A DNA stretch of 24,631 nucleotides. Source: a virus. The DNA lies in the IMG/VR virus record IMGVR_UViG_3300024264_001583, positions 1-24,631 of that record, one strand, 5' to 3'. Below are positions 1 through 6,613 of this stretch, in pieces (position 1 is the first letter of the stretch; each line of letters starts with the position of its first letter). Below the pieces are notes generated by a model. It saw only the letters and a list, made by a program, of their open reading frames with translations. It was not told the DNA's origin and made no database searches. The translations under genes were made by a program, and so were the position numbers.

Positions 1-1
1 A

Positions 2-262
2 GCAACACTGATTGACTTATTCTACTGGTTGTGCTTGTACTTCTTCAAAGAGCTCAACGATATTCCTATGAGTACAACTTGGGTATTTGTTGGTCTACTT
101 GCAGGACGTGAACTAGCAATGGCTACATACTATGGTAAGCAAAAAACTAAGAGTGTGTTTCCACTAGTGGCAAAGGACTTTGGAAAGATGATGGTTGGAC
201 TTGGTGCTTCGGTAGCATTGGTTCTTATGATACATTATATTATTCTACCAAACGGACTATAA
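2..262 (+). CDS. C-terminal part of a membrane protein (truncated by window edge)
   Basis: The frame is open from the first bases, so the gene begins upstream of the window and only its last 86 residues are visible. The fragment is hydrophobic. One segment lies at about residues 1-16 (LIDLFYWLCLYFF), a second at 26-40 (TTWVFVGLLAGRELA) and a third at 64-82 (MVGLGASVALVLMIHYIIL). A short basic loop (YYGKQKTKS) separates the last two. This suggests a small multi-pass inner-membrane protein. I do not recognise the family, and a holin or another phage membrane protein is possible but unproven. A strong terminator follows 14 bases after the stop codon. Confidence 0.6.
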   Translation, partial: ATLIDLFYWLCLYFFKELNDIPMSTTWVFVGLLAGRELAMATYYGKQKTKSVFPLVAKDFGKMMVGLGASVALVLMIHYIILPNGL

Positions 263-276
263 TCCACAACAAAAAT

Positions 277-301
277 AAAAAGACGTTTCGGCGTCTTTTT
301 T
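277..301 (+). terminator. Intrinsic terminator with UUCG tetraloop
   Basis: AAAAAGACG (277-285) pairs perfectly with CGTCTTTTT (292-300). The loop can close further as a U-G pair around a UUCG tetraloop (287-290). The 3' arm runs into a T-tract. The element ends the upstream membrane-protein transcript just before the prs promoter. Confidence 0.9.
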
Positions 302-302
302 C

Positions 303-331
303 TTGACTTTTAAATCGTTTGTATATATACT
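303..331 (+). promoter_or_regulatory. Sigma70-type promoter of prs
   Basis: TTGACT (303-308), a 17-base spacer and TATACT (326-331) form a near-consensus host-type promoter. It lies directly after a terminator and about 50 bases before prs. No late-type NATAAATA motif is present here, so the gene is probably read early by host RNA polymerase. Confidence 0.8.
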
Positions 332-383
332 ATACAGACACTAACAAATTAACTATCCGCAAAGGAAAGGACACAGTTTGAAG

Positions 384-1316
384 ATGAAAATAATCGCAGG
401 TAATAGCAATAGGGCATTAGCACAAGATATTGCAGAACACTGTTTTGCTGGACTGGTACCAGCTACAATATCAACATTTGCAGACGGAGAAACAAGCGTC
501 GAGTTTGAAGAAAACGTTAGAGGCGAGGATGTGTTTATTATACAAAGTACATCATCACCTGTAAATGATAGTTTAATGGAATTGCTTATTATGATTGATG
601 CGGCAAGACGATCAAGTGCTAGTCGTATTACTGCTGTTATTCCTTACTTTGGTTATGCTAGACAAGATCGTAAGAGTGCAAGTCGTACTCCTATTACAGC
701 AAAACTAGTTGCTAACCTATTAACAACATCAGGCGCAGATAGAATCCTTACAATGGATTTACATGCAGGACAGATACAAGGTTTCTTTGATATTCCAGTG
801 GACGATTTAACAAGCCGTAAAGTATTTGCTAAAGACATCAAGTATAAAGTTAACACAGAAGAGCCAACAGTATTTGTATCACCAGATGCAGGTGGTGCTG
901 TTAGAGCTCGTAAGTTTGCAGACATGTTCCATGGAGACATTGCTATTGTAGACAAGCGTAGGCCTGAAGCAGGCAAGAGCGAAGTAATGGCACTGATTGG
1001 TGATGTTGAAGGCAAACATGCTATTCTAGTTGACGACATTGTTGACTCAGGCGGAACATTATGTAGTGCGGCCAAAGCAATTATGGACGCAGGTGCATTG
1101 TCAGTTCGTGCTTATATTACACATGGTGTATTGTCAGGCGAAGCATGTAACAAGGTTGAAAAGAGTGTGTTAGAGGAGTTAGTAGTTACAGATAGTATCA
1201 ACGATCGTTGTCCTAAGAACTGTAAAAAGACACGACAGGTTAGTGTCGCGCCTTTATTTGGTGAAGCAATCCGTAGAGTATCAAACGAAGAAAGCGTTAG
1301 TAGTTTATTTTCCTAA
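384..1316 (+). CDS. prs: Ribose-phosphate pyrophosphokinase (PRPP synthetase)
   Basis: Makes PRPP from ribose 5-phosphate and ATP in the cytoplasm. PRPP feeds purine, pyrimidine and NAD synthesis. The protein is 310 residues from ATG 384, close to the usual ~315. It starts with the family's typical MKIIAGNSN, has the catalytic flexible-loop region ([14 protein letters not shown], about residues 94-107), the [13 protein letters not shown] segment, and the PRPP-binding loop [10 protein letters not shown] (about 217-226). A TTG at 378 in the same frame is better spaced from the purine-rich AAAGGAAAGG (361-370) and would add two residues. I prefer 384 from family N-termini, but the choice is open. 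The 3' end overlaps the convergent lipase gene by 12 bases. With nrdA, nrdB and guaC in this window it suggests phage control of nucleotide supply. Confidence 0.95.
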   Translation: MKIIAGNSNRALAQDIAEHCFAGLVPATISTFADGETSVEFEENVRGEDVFIIQSTSSPVNDSLMELLIMIDAARRSSASRITAVIPYFGYARQDRKSASRTPITAKLVANLLTTSGADRILTMDLHAGQIQGFFDIPVDDLTSRKVFAKDIKYKVNTEEPTVFVSPDAGGAVRARKFADMFHGDIAIVDKRRPEAGKSEVMALIGDVEGKHAILVDDIVDSGGTLCSAAKAIMDAGALSVRAYITHGVLSGEACNKVEKSVLEELVVTDSINDRCPKNCKKTRQVSVAPLFGEAIRRVSNEESVSSLFS

Positions 1317-2072
1317 CGCTGTTTCAATGTGTTTGATGTATTCGTCAATGCTGTGATCACTAAATGAGTCAACCTTACCAGCCTTAAGTCCCATCCATAA
1401 ACCGCGGAACTTATCTTTGATACGTTGCCAAGAATTTAAGTTACGAACGTTGCCATAGGCGTTGATGTAGTGTTTAGTGCCATGATGCTTATAACCCATA
1501 AACGATGGAGGAACTGTAGTAACAATATCATTATTGTTTCTCCATCTATGGTGTTCAACACATAGGCTATCACAATATCCTTTCCAGCCTACACGAGGTG
1601 ATCCATATGTGTAAAGCTCTATTGGATCATTAAGGTCGATATTATGTCTGCAACGACTTGCCATTATAGTAGCCATTGCCGCCCCTAAACTATGTCCGGT
1701 GAACCAAAGTGTCTTAGTAACATTTGTTTTACGTAAAACATCTTCTTCAACCATTGGCCATAGTTCATCAACTTCTGCTTTGAAACCTCTGTGTACACGA
1801 CTCATGGTTTCTGCAAGAACTGGTAGGGCTTTTAGATCTGCCTTGATATCATTAAACTCTGCGGGTTGTGTTCCTCTGCAAGCAATTACTAGATCAGTCT
1901 TATTCATAAAGCGGTATGCTTGAGCTCCGTTTCTGTCATAAAACTCTGTTGTTGTAAATCCTAATTTTTTTGCTTGCTCTTTTGCTTCATCGAAGTTACA
2001 ATATGCTACTTGTGATAGTTTCGCAAATAACAATGAACGTTCGAGAAAGCCTAGTTTTTCTATACCTTGCAT
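1305..2072 (-). CDS. Class 3 lipase-like alpha/beta hydrolase
   Basis: A 255-residue alpha/beta hydrolase of the fungal-type lipase (class 3) family, expected to cleave acyl esters of lipids. Visible signatures are the oxyanion-side CRGT (65-68), the nucleophile elbow GHSLGAA with Ser128, a likely catalytic Asp182 in [11 protein letters not shown], and a His-rich candidate region YKHHGTKHY (194-202). No signal peptide is seen, so it would act in the cytoplasm or be released at lysis. The start has a strong GGAGG ribosome site just upstream (complement of 2081-2085). It is the only gene I accept on the minus strand. It meets prs tail to tail and has its own late-type promoter motif facing left at 2096-2103. 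A role in membrane-lipid breakdown during lysis is inference. Confidence 0.88.
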   Translation of the reverse strand: MQGIEKLGFLERSLLFAKLSQVAYCNFDEAKEQAKKLGFTTTEFYDRNGAQAYRFMNKTDLVIACRGTQPAEFNDIKADLKALPVLAETMSRVHRGFKAEVDELWPMVEEDVLRKTNVTKTLWFTGHSLGAAMATIMASRCRHNIDLNDPIELYTYGSPRVGWKGYCDSLCVEHHRWRNNNDIVTTVPPSFMGYKHHGTKHYINAYGNVRNLNSWQRIKDKFRGLWMGLKAGKVDSFSDHSIDEYIKHIETALGK

Positions 2073-2095
2073 GGGTGCCCTCCATTATGTACAGT

Positions 2096-2120
2096 TATTT
2101 ATTGTTATTGTAACTAAATA
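2096..2120. promoter_or_regulatory. Divergent pair of late-type promoter motifs
   Basis: AATAAATA read on the minus strand (2096-2103) faces the lipase gene, and ACTAAATA on the plus strand (2113-2120) faces the gene at 2141. Only nine bases separate them. Both resemble the T4 late promoter TATAAATA, which needs no -35 box. Each sits about 20-25 bases from a start codon. Confidence 0.55.
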
Positions 2121-2140
2121 CACATATAGGAATTAGAATA

Positions 2141-2404
2141 ATGCGTAAGAAAACACGAAGCATACTAGAAGAACTTAATAACTTAGGTAAACCTAAGAAT
2201 GATGACCTTCTAATTGAAGCAACGGCAAGTAACATAATTGAAAGCTCTATTAATTTGCTTAATATGATTCACCGTGTTTACGATCAAGACAATGCCGCTG
2301 AATTAGAAAGACGTTTTCTTAATAGTATTAGATCTGGCGACCCTAGAAAGTTTAAAAGAAGCATATCAAGAATTATTGAAGGAAAAAATAATGATACTGA
2401 ATGA
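2141..2404 (+). CDS. Small conserved-type phage protein, function unknown
   Basis: An 87-residue charged, mostly helical protein with no signal peptide or membrane segment. It opens the plus-strand cassette that follows a late-type promoter motif (2113-2120), with AGGA about 10 bases before the start. The N-terminal half contains EELNNLGKPKNDDLLIEA and the C-terminal half ELERRFLNSIRSGDPRKF. Proteins of this look occur in marine T4-like phages near head and tail genes, from memory, but no function is known to me. It overlaps the next gene by 14 bases, which suggests coupled translation and a shared virion role. Confidence 0.75.
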   Translation: MRKKTRSILEELNNLGKPKNDDLLIEATASNIIESSINLLNMIHRVYDQDNAAELERRFLNSIRSGDPRKFKRSISRIIEGKNNDTE

Positions 2405-3158
2405 AGGTGGAAACATATTCCAAGGTACAGAACCGTTTGATCATAAGATAATACCTGCTATGATGAAACAAATTAACTCTGTAACAACTAAAACAGGTGC
2501 CAAAGCATTACCAATTGGATCAGGAGCATCACCTACACCAGGTAAGATAAGCGGCGACCTTGATATGATTATTGACGCTGGAGCATTGTTTAAGCATTTT
2601 AATGTTACAACTCCTAAAGATGCAAGAATAGAATTAGAAAAGTTATTTCAACAAGCAGGATATGAAACAAAACGTAGCGGAACAAGTGTCCATGTTAAAA
2701 CAACAGCAGGCAAAGCAGCACAGCAAGTTGACATAATGGTTGTTGCCAATGGCGACACAGCACAAAAGTTTCACGTTCATGACATACCAAAAGGTTCACC
2801 GTATAAAGGTGTACACAAGCAAATACTAATTGCAGACCTAGCAAAGAATACAAAGAATGAAAATCATCCAGAAGGCATGAAGTGGAGTGCATACAAAGGA
2901 TTATTAGATCGTAGAGATGATGCTATGATATCTAATAACTTAGATGAAATTGCCAAGATACTTTTAGGTGGTGATGCCAAAGCAAAAGACTTAGCATCAG
3001 TTGAAGCAATGGTTGCTAAAAGTCCTAGGGCTAAAGACCTAGTAGACAAGCAAGAACAAAACGAGTTTGCTGACACACCATGGAAGAAATCAAAAGTAGC
3101 TGTAGAAACATTAGGTGAAAAACAACTACGTAGATTAAAAGAGTTACTTCCGCGATGA
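2391..3158 (+). CDS. Pol-beta-type nucleotidyltransferase-like protein
   Basis: A 255-residue protein with the signature of the polymerase-beta nucleotidyltransferase fold. GS (43-44) is followed by eleven residues and DLD (56-58, in KISGDLDMIID). A third carboxylate, Asp114, lies in the hydrophobic strand QQVDIMVVA. Members of this fold transfer NMPs to RNA, DNA, proteins or small molecules, and the substrate here cannot be read from sequence. The ATG at 2391 is chosen because GAAGGA lies seven bases upstream; a TTG at 2376 in frame is weaker. The N-terminus MILNEGG has an L-N-E site like a T4 prohead-protease cleavage site. The stop overlaps the start of the next gene (ATGA), tying it to the ligase-like protein. 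Confidence 0.8.
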   Translation: MILNEGGNIFQGTEPFDHKIIPAMMKQINSVTTKTGAKALPIGSGASPTPGKISGDLDMIIDAGALFKHFNVTTPKDARIELEKLFQQAGYETKRSGTSVHVKTTAGKAAQQVDIMVVANGDTAQKFHVHDIPKGSPYKGVHKQILIADLAKNTKNENHPEGMKWSAYKGLLDRRDDAMISNNLDEIAKILLGGDAKAKDLASVEAMVAKSPRAKDLVDKQEQNEFADTPWKKSKVAVETLGEKQLRRLKELLPR

Positions 3159-4246
3159 GATTTACAGAGTTTAGACATACGTTAACAGAAGCGGCCAAAG
3201 TTGGTAGAGAATATCAGCACTTGGAAGACCTTGTATTTGTTAACGGGTCTCAAGGCGCACTTAAAGCCGCTGACGTACTAGACAACTTAGGAACTGATAG
3301 TTCAGATGTTGCAATCAAATGGGACGGTAATCCTACTATCTATTGGGGTAGAGAAAATGACGGAACATTTGTAATGGTAGGTAAAAACGGCTGGGGCAGA
3401 AACAAAAGTAAGAGTGCAGAAGACCTTGCTAACTTTATTAAGAACTCAGGTAAAGGTGAAGAGTGGCGCGAAAAGTTTGGTAATGATATGGGTACAATTT
3501 TTAATGTACTTAAGAATGCAACTCCGCCAAGTGTAAATCAATATGTGTATGGTGATTTATTATATTATCCTGGTAAGCCGTATATAATTAACGACGGCAA
3601 AATACAATTTACACCTAACAAAGTTACATATACTGTAGATGCAAACAGTGACATAGGCAAACGTATTGCACAAAGTAAAGTAGGTGTTACTGTACACACA
3701 CGTTACGATGAATTTGGCGACAAAGCAGGACAACCTATACAACAAACAGGCGAATTAAATAATAAAGATGTTGTTGTGCTAGGACAAACATATGTTTCAC
3801 ATCAACCTGAAGTTAATACAAAAGAAACAGATAAAATACGTAAGCAAGTAAATGCCCATGCAGGCCACATAGATAAGTTCTTAGCGGGTACACAGGGATT
3901 AAGTAATCCAGCACAAATCATTTACACCTATATGAATCATATGACTCGCACACGACAAATAGATAATATAGAAAACGGATTTTTTGATTGGCTTAAAACA
4001 AGCAAAGTTAGTCAAGGACAACAGGCAAAACTAGCGGCAATGAATGAAAGCAATCCAGAGGCATTGCCAGCAATCTTTAGTTTAGTAAAACAAATAATGA
4101 TTGCAAAGGATGATGTCATTACACAACTAGACGGAGCAGATGCAGATATCAAAGCATCGACAGGCGATGAGCAAGGCGGCGAAGGTTACGTTGCTCAAAA
4201 GTCAAAAATAAAACTGGTTCCACGAACTAGGTGGCAACCAAACTAA
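3155..4246 (+). CDS. Ligase/capping-type covalent nucleotidyltransferase-like protein
   Basis: A 363-residue protein carrying motifs like those of ATP-dependent DNA/RNA ligases and mRNA capping enzymes. Motif I (KxDG) is KWDG at 55-58, with Lys55 as candidate nucleophile. A motif III-like strand is YVYGDLLYY (130-138). Motif IV (EGxV) is EGYV (343-346), and KIKLV (351-355) resembles motif V. The gap between III and IV is long (about 200 residues) and IV to V is short, so this is a divergent member at best. From memory the family is common in T4-like marine phages but is annotated as unknown. The N-terminus MRFTEFRHTLTEAA carries L-T-E followed by A, like a prohead-protease site. It overlaps the preceding nucleotidyltransferase gene. 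Confidence 0.7.
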   Translation: MRFTEFRHTLTEAAKVGREYQHLEDLVFVNGSQGALKAADVLDNLGTDSSDVAIKWDGNPTIYWGRENDGTFVMVGKNGWGRNKSKSAEDLANFIKNSGKGEEWREKFGNDMGTIFNVLKNATPPSVNQYVYGDLLYYPGKPYIINDGKIQFTPNKVTYTVDANSDIGKRIAQSKVGVTVHTRYDEFGDKAGQPIQQTGELNNKDVVVLGQTYVSHQPEVNTKETDKIRKQVNAHAGHIDKFLAGTQGLSNPAQIIYTYMNHMTRTRQIDNIENGFFDWLKTSKVSQGQQAKLAAMNESNPEALPAIFSLVKQIMIAKDDVITQLDGADADIKASTGDEQGGEGYVAQKSKIKLVPRTRWQPN

Positions 4247-4259
4247 AAGGAAAAATAAA

Positions 4260-4628
4260 ATGAAAATTAATGAATTAATTTTAGAAGCAGACTTTGATAT
4301 GGATTACCGTCCAGGTCTTGATCCGCATGGATCAGAATTAGACAAAGACGATGATAGTGTAGCGGTCAAACTTAAAGGTGAGCCTATGCAAGTCCAGCTT
4401 ATGAGAATTGAAGATTCAGAAGAAGACGACGATATTAAAAATCCTGTAAGAAGTGTTGTAACTTCAGACAACGAGAAGATTAGAGTTGAACGTCCTGAAG
4501 CTGTAGCAATACTTAAAGCACTTAAGAGCCCAACAGGTAAGCCACAACAAAAACTACAACTTCAACAGAAAATTCAAGACTCAGCAGGGTTAATCAGCAT
4601 TCTTAATATCTTACGCAAGAAGAAGTAA
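4260..4628 (+). CDS. Acidic capsid-internal-type protein, function unknown
   Basis: A 122-residue protein with an acidic first half (DKDDDSVAV, EDSEEDDDI) and a basic helical tail ending ILRKKK. It has no membrane segment. The N-terminus MKINELILEADF matches the recurring M-x-I-x-E-L pattern of this block, with I-L-E followed by A as a possible prohead-protease site. That suggests head-internal location, which is inference. AAGGAAAAATAAA just before the ATG gives a ribosome site. It overlaps the next gene by one base (TAATG), so the two are probably translated together. Confidence 0.75.
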   Translation: MKINELILEADFDMDYRPGLDPHGSELDKDDDSVAVKLKGEPMQVQLMRIEDSEEDDDIKNPVRSVVTSDNEKIRVERPEAVAILKALKSPTGKPQQKLQLQQKIQDSAGLISILNILRKKK

Positions 4629-5002
4629 TGGACTTTCTTAGAGCATTGGAAAACAATACTGAGATACAGCCTGACAAAGAGTCAGCTGAGTTACTCGGTA
4701 AGTTAGAAGAACTACAATTAGTTTTTAACGATCTAGAAGAGCTAGATGAAGGCGCATTTGACCGCATTGAAAAGCGTGTCGAAGCAAGAGACCTAGCTCT
4801 GTATAGAATGATTGTAGGTCAACGTAATATGATGCTCACTAAAAAGTTCTTAGAACTAGCACTTGCTGGCAAAAGCGTACCTAGCACAATGGTAAAAGGC
4901 TTTGTTCCTGCACTAGAAATGCTGGATGATATCGTTACAGCAGGCCCAGGATATGTTCAAATGCTTAAATTACTCCATCAAAGAGCCAAAAAAGGCTCAT
5001 AA
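4628..5002 (+). CDS. Helical phage protein, function unknown
   Basis: A 124-residue protein predicted to be all helical. It has an acidic Leu-rich stretch (GKLEELQLVFNDLEELDEG, about 24-42) and a charged middle (RIEKRVEARDLALYRM), and it ends in a basic tail (HQRAKKGS). I do not recognise the family. It is translationally coupled to the preceding gene through TAATG and is the last gene before a new late-type promoter at 5024, so it likely ends the 2.1-5.0 kb operon. A virion or assembly role fits its place but nothing in the sequence proves it. Confidence 0.7.
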   Translation: MDFLRALENNTEIQPDKESAELLGKLEELQLVFNDLEELDEGAFDRIEKRVEARDLALYRMIVGQRNMMLTKKFLELALAGKSVPSTMVKGFVPALEMLDDIVTAGPGYVQMLKLLHQRAKKGS

Positions 5003-5023
5003 TCAACATTTTTTATAAAAAAA

Positions 5024-5031
5024 GATAAATA
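5024..5031 (+). promoter_or_regulatory. Late-type promoter motif GATAAATA
   Basis: GATAAATA differs from the T4 late consensus TATAAATA in the first base only. It lies 64 bases before the gene at 5095, with the leader hairpin between them. A T4-like start point would fall around 5037, putting the hairpin at the very 5' end of the message. Confidence 0.6.
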
Positions 5032-5041
5032 ATAATAAGCA

Positions 5042-5058
5042 CTCCGAGGAGCTCGGAG
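5042..5058 (+). promoter_or_regulatory. 5'-leader stem-loop upstream of the 124-residue protein gene
   Basis: CTCCGAG (5042-5048) and CTCGGAG (5052-5058) form a perfect seven-pair, GC-rich stem with a three-base loop in otherwise AT-rich DNA. It sits between the late-type promoter and a strong ribosome site (AAAGGAGA, 5081-5088). The position suits an mRNA-stabilising 5' hairpin or a regulator-binding element. Confidence 0.6.
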
Positions 5059-5094
5059 CGTGTCATTAGATATTATATTTAAAGGAGAAATAAA

Positions 5095-5469
5095 ATGGCA
5101 ACACAAGCAAAAGTAAATGGTTTAACAACCGCAGGTAGTTTTTATGGATATGATCCAATCATCCTTAAGATTACAGGAACAAACGTAGCAACAGCAGATA
5201 CAGCATCTGTAGACGGCGTAGCAGCTTTTACACAAGGTAACCTTTCAAAAGCAATTAGTGCAATTCAAACACAAATGAGCGTTGTACACGTTGGCGAAAG
5301 AGCTAACAACATTGTATGTGTAATGGTTGACTCAGCAACAGCAAACGCATATGTTTCAGCTAACACTGACACAGACGTAGCAGCAGCTGTTAAAGCATTA
5401 GTAGATACAGCAACAGGTGTAACATCAACTGTAGCAGCTATCACACTAACAGCAGGCGACTTAGCATAA
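5095..5469 (+). CDS. Abundant small virion-type protein, function unknown
   Basis: A 124-residue Ala/Thr/Val-rich protein with few charged residues, beginning MATQAKVNGLTTAGSF and ending in repeated Thr-Ala-rich strands. The composition suits a beta-rich structural protein such as a small capsid decoration or tail component. I do not recognise the family. It is a single-gene unit: late-type promoter (5024), 5' hairpin (5042-5058), very strong ribosome site (AAAGGAGA, seven bases before the ATG) and an intrinsic terminator (5519-5550). Codons are strongly biased to GCA, ACA and GTA. This packaging suggests high late expression, which is inference. Confidence 0.8.
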   Translation: MATQAKVNGLTTAGSFYGYDPIILKITGTNVATADTASVDGVAAFTQGNLSKAISAIQTQMSVVHVGERANNIVCVMVDSATANAYVSANTDTDVAAAVKALVDTATGVTSTVAAITLTAGDLA

Positions 5470-5472
5470 GAA

Positions 5473-5518
5473 TTCCTAGCTACCTTTAGGAACCGTGATG
5501 TTATAAAGGCGTCACATC
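5473..5518 (+). other. Two small stem-loops before the terminator
   Basis: TTCCTA (5473-5478) pairs with TAGGAA (5487-5492), and TGATGT (5496-5501) pairs with ACATCA (5514-5519), the latter touching the terminator stem. Together with the terminator they give three hairpins in a row in the 3' untranslated region. They could protect the message 3' end or be chance in AT-rich DNA. Confidence 0.4.
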
Positions 5519-5550
5519 AAAAGGCTCACTTTTTAAGTGGGCCTTTTTTT
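5519..5550 (+). terminator. Intrinsic terminator after the 124-residue protein gene
   Basis: AAAAGGCTCAC (5519-5529) pairs with GTGGGCCTTTT (5537-5547) with one G-U pair, a seven-base loop and a run of seven T residues ending at 5550. The next reading frame begins at 5551, the base after the T-run. Confidence 0.92.
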
Positions 5551-5949
5551 ATGGCTATAAGTATTAACATGCGTTTTATATTAAAAACTTTAGTAGATAT
5601 TACACCAACCTATGCTCGTAGAACTGAGGATAGATACATGTACAATCAACACCAAAACTATATGACAGTAGTTAATACACTAGGGTTGCGTAGTAATCCA
5701 TTATCTGTTGTTGTTACAGAAGAAATAGAGTCTACAAAATACTTTGGCTCAACTTACACAGGTGAACAAAAAGTTTGGACAATTGAGTTTGAAATAGAAC
5801 GTGAAGGAAGTTTAGAAGTACCTATGTTAAAAGAAGACTTTAATTTAGTGCCCTTTATACGTGGGTTGAGTGAATCTGTAGAGCTTGATAATTCCATTTT
5901 TCAATCAACTAATAAGAAGTATAAGAACATATATTTTGAACAGATATGA
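5551..5949 (+). CDS. Structural-type phage protein, function unknown
   Basis: Up to 132 residues, beginning MAISINMRFILKTLVDIT. The body is a mixed alpha/beta protein with no membrane segment and an acidic C-terminal half (EREGSLEVPMLKEDF). Similar proteins with an FILKTLVDIT-like start are, from memory, conserved near structural genes in T4-like cyanophages, without known function. The start is uncertain. ATG 5551 directly abuts the T-run of a terminator and has no ribosome site. ATG 5569 (MRFILKT) matches family starts better but also lacks one. How the gene is expressed is unclear, because any transcript from upstream must read through the terminator. Confidence 0.75.
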   Translation: MAISINMRFILKTLVDITPTYARRTEDRYMYNQHQNYMTVVNTLGLRSNPLSVVVTEEIESTKYFGSTYTGEQKVWTIEFEIEREGSLEVPMLKEDFNLVPFIRGLSESVELDNSIFQSTNKKYKNIYFEQI

Positions 5950-5955
5950 TAAATA
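5948..5955 (+). promoter_or_regulatory. Late-type promoter motif GATAAATA
   Basis: GATAAATA overlaps the stop codon of the preceding gene and lies 105 bases before the gene at 6061. The leader would contain the 13-base tandem repeat and a small hairpin. Confidence 0.5.
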
Positions 5956-5980
5956 AAAGTATACAACAAAAGTATACAAC
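5955..5980 (+). repeat. Tandem 13-base direct repeat
   Basis: AAAAGTATACAAC occurs twice back to back (5955-5967 and 5968-5980), sharing its first base with the end of the late-type promoter motif. The core GTATAC is palindromic. Confidence 0.8.
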
Positions 5981-6060
5981 AAAACAAACAGGCATCTATT
6001 TTAAGGCTAACTACGAGTTTACTTAACAAAATCCTTGAGCAGGATATACGGAGATAATAG

Positions 6061-6291
6061 ATGGCCACCAGCCTAGAAAAGAAAAACTTAGAAGCACACG
6101 TTGATTTATGTCAAGAAAGATATGAACAACTTGAAGCACGTCTTACTAAAATAGAAACCAAAGTAGAACACATTCATAAAGATATCACCGATGGGCAAAA
6201 GTCTATGACTAAAGTGCTTGTTGGCACAGCTGGCACAATCGTTGCTGGTTTACTTTCCACAATAATCGTAATTTTATTAAACGTTAATTAA
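6061..6291 (+). CDS. XhlA-like small protein: coiled coil plus C-terminal membrane anchor
   Basis: A 76-residue protein with a heptad-rich charged helix (about 5-48, including EQLEARLTKIETKVEHIHKD) followed by one hydrophobic segment (about 53-74, VGTAGTIVAGLLSTIIVILL). This arrangement matches haemolysin XhlA/holin-accessory proteins that act at the inner membrane during lysis. The motif match is by architecture only, so a structural or membrane-tethering role is an alternative. CGGAG lies about seven bases before the ATG. The leader holds a late-type promoter, a 13-base tandem repeat and a short hairpin (ATCCT 6031-6035 with AGGAT 6041-6045). Confidence 0.65.
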   Translation: MATSLEKKNLEAHVDLCQERYEQLEARLTKIETKVEHIHKDITDGQKSMTKVLVGTAGTIVAGLLSTIIVILLNVN

Positions 6292-6294
6292 TCC

Positions 6295-6302
6295 GATAAA
6301 TA
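6295..6302 (+). promoter_or_regulatory. Late-type promoter motif GATAAATA, very close to a start codon
   Basis: GATAAATA ends only five bases before ATG 6308. With T4 geometry transcription would begin at or next to the start codon, which would make the message leaderless or nearly so. Confidence 0.5.
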
Positions 6303-6307
6303 ACTAT

Positions 6308-6613
6308 ATGTTATTAAGAGAGATTACCTTACCGCTTGACGATCTAGAAGAAGCTAAAATGGCTTGGGCTAAACGTGGCAACAAAGTTGTTCGTAAGTTT
6401 AGATGTGCTGGCGGCAGACGACATGGACGTATTGTTTCTAATATTGCTCAGTGTTTTGCAAAGCCTGACATGAAGAAACGTTTAAAACTTAAAGTTACTA
6501 AAGCAAGGCTTGGTGCTAAAATGGCACGTAAGGCACGTAAGACTAAAAGAGTAAGTTCAGCAAGTCGCAGAGTAGCAGCTCTTAATAAAGCAAGTAGACC
6601 AAAGAGATTATAA
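6308..6613 (+). CDS. Very basic capsid-internal-type protein, paralogue 1
   Basis: A 101-residue, strongly Arg/Lys-rich protein. The conserved core VVRKFRCAGGRRHGRIVSN ends in IAQC, giving two cysteines about 17 residues apart, and a long basic tail follows (MARKARKTKRVSSASRRVA). The composition suits nucleic-acid binding, perhaps DNA packing in the head. The N-terminus MLLREITLPLDDLEEAK fits the block's M-x-L-x-E-I pattern, with L-E-E followed by A as a possible prohead-protease site. No ribosome site is visible, and a late-type motif lies almost at the ATG. The start is supported by its paralogue, which begins the same way. It overlaps that paralogue by one base (TAATG). Confidence 0.8.
   Translation: MLLREITLPLDDLEEAKMAWAKRGNKVVRKFRCAGGRRHGRIVSNIAQCFAKPDMKKRLKLKVTKARLGAKMARKARKTKRVSSASRRVAALNKASRPKRL

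Noticed and set aside
653-1075. Minus-strand frame opposite prs
   Set aside because: Prs is conserved over the whole stretch, and the opposite frame has no recognisable domain.
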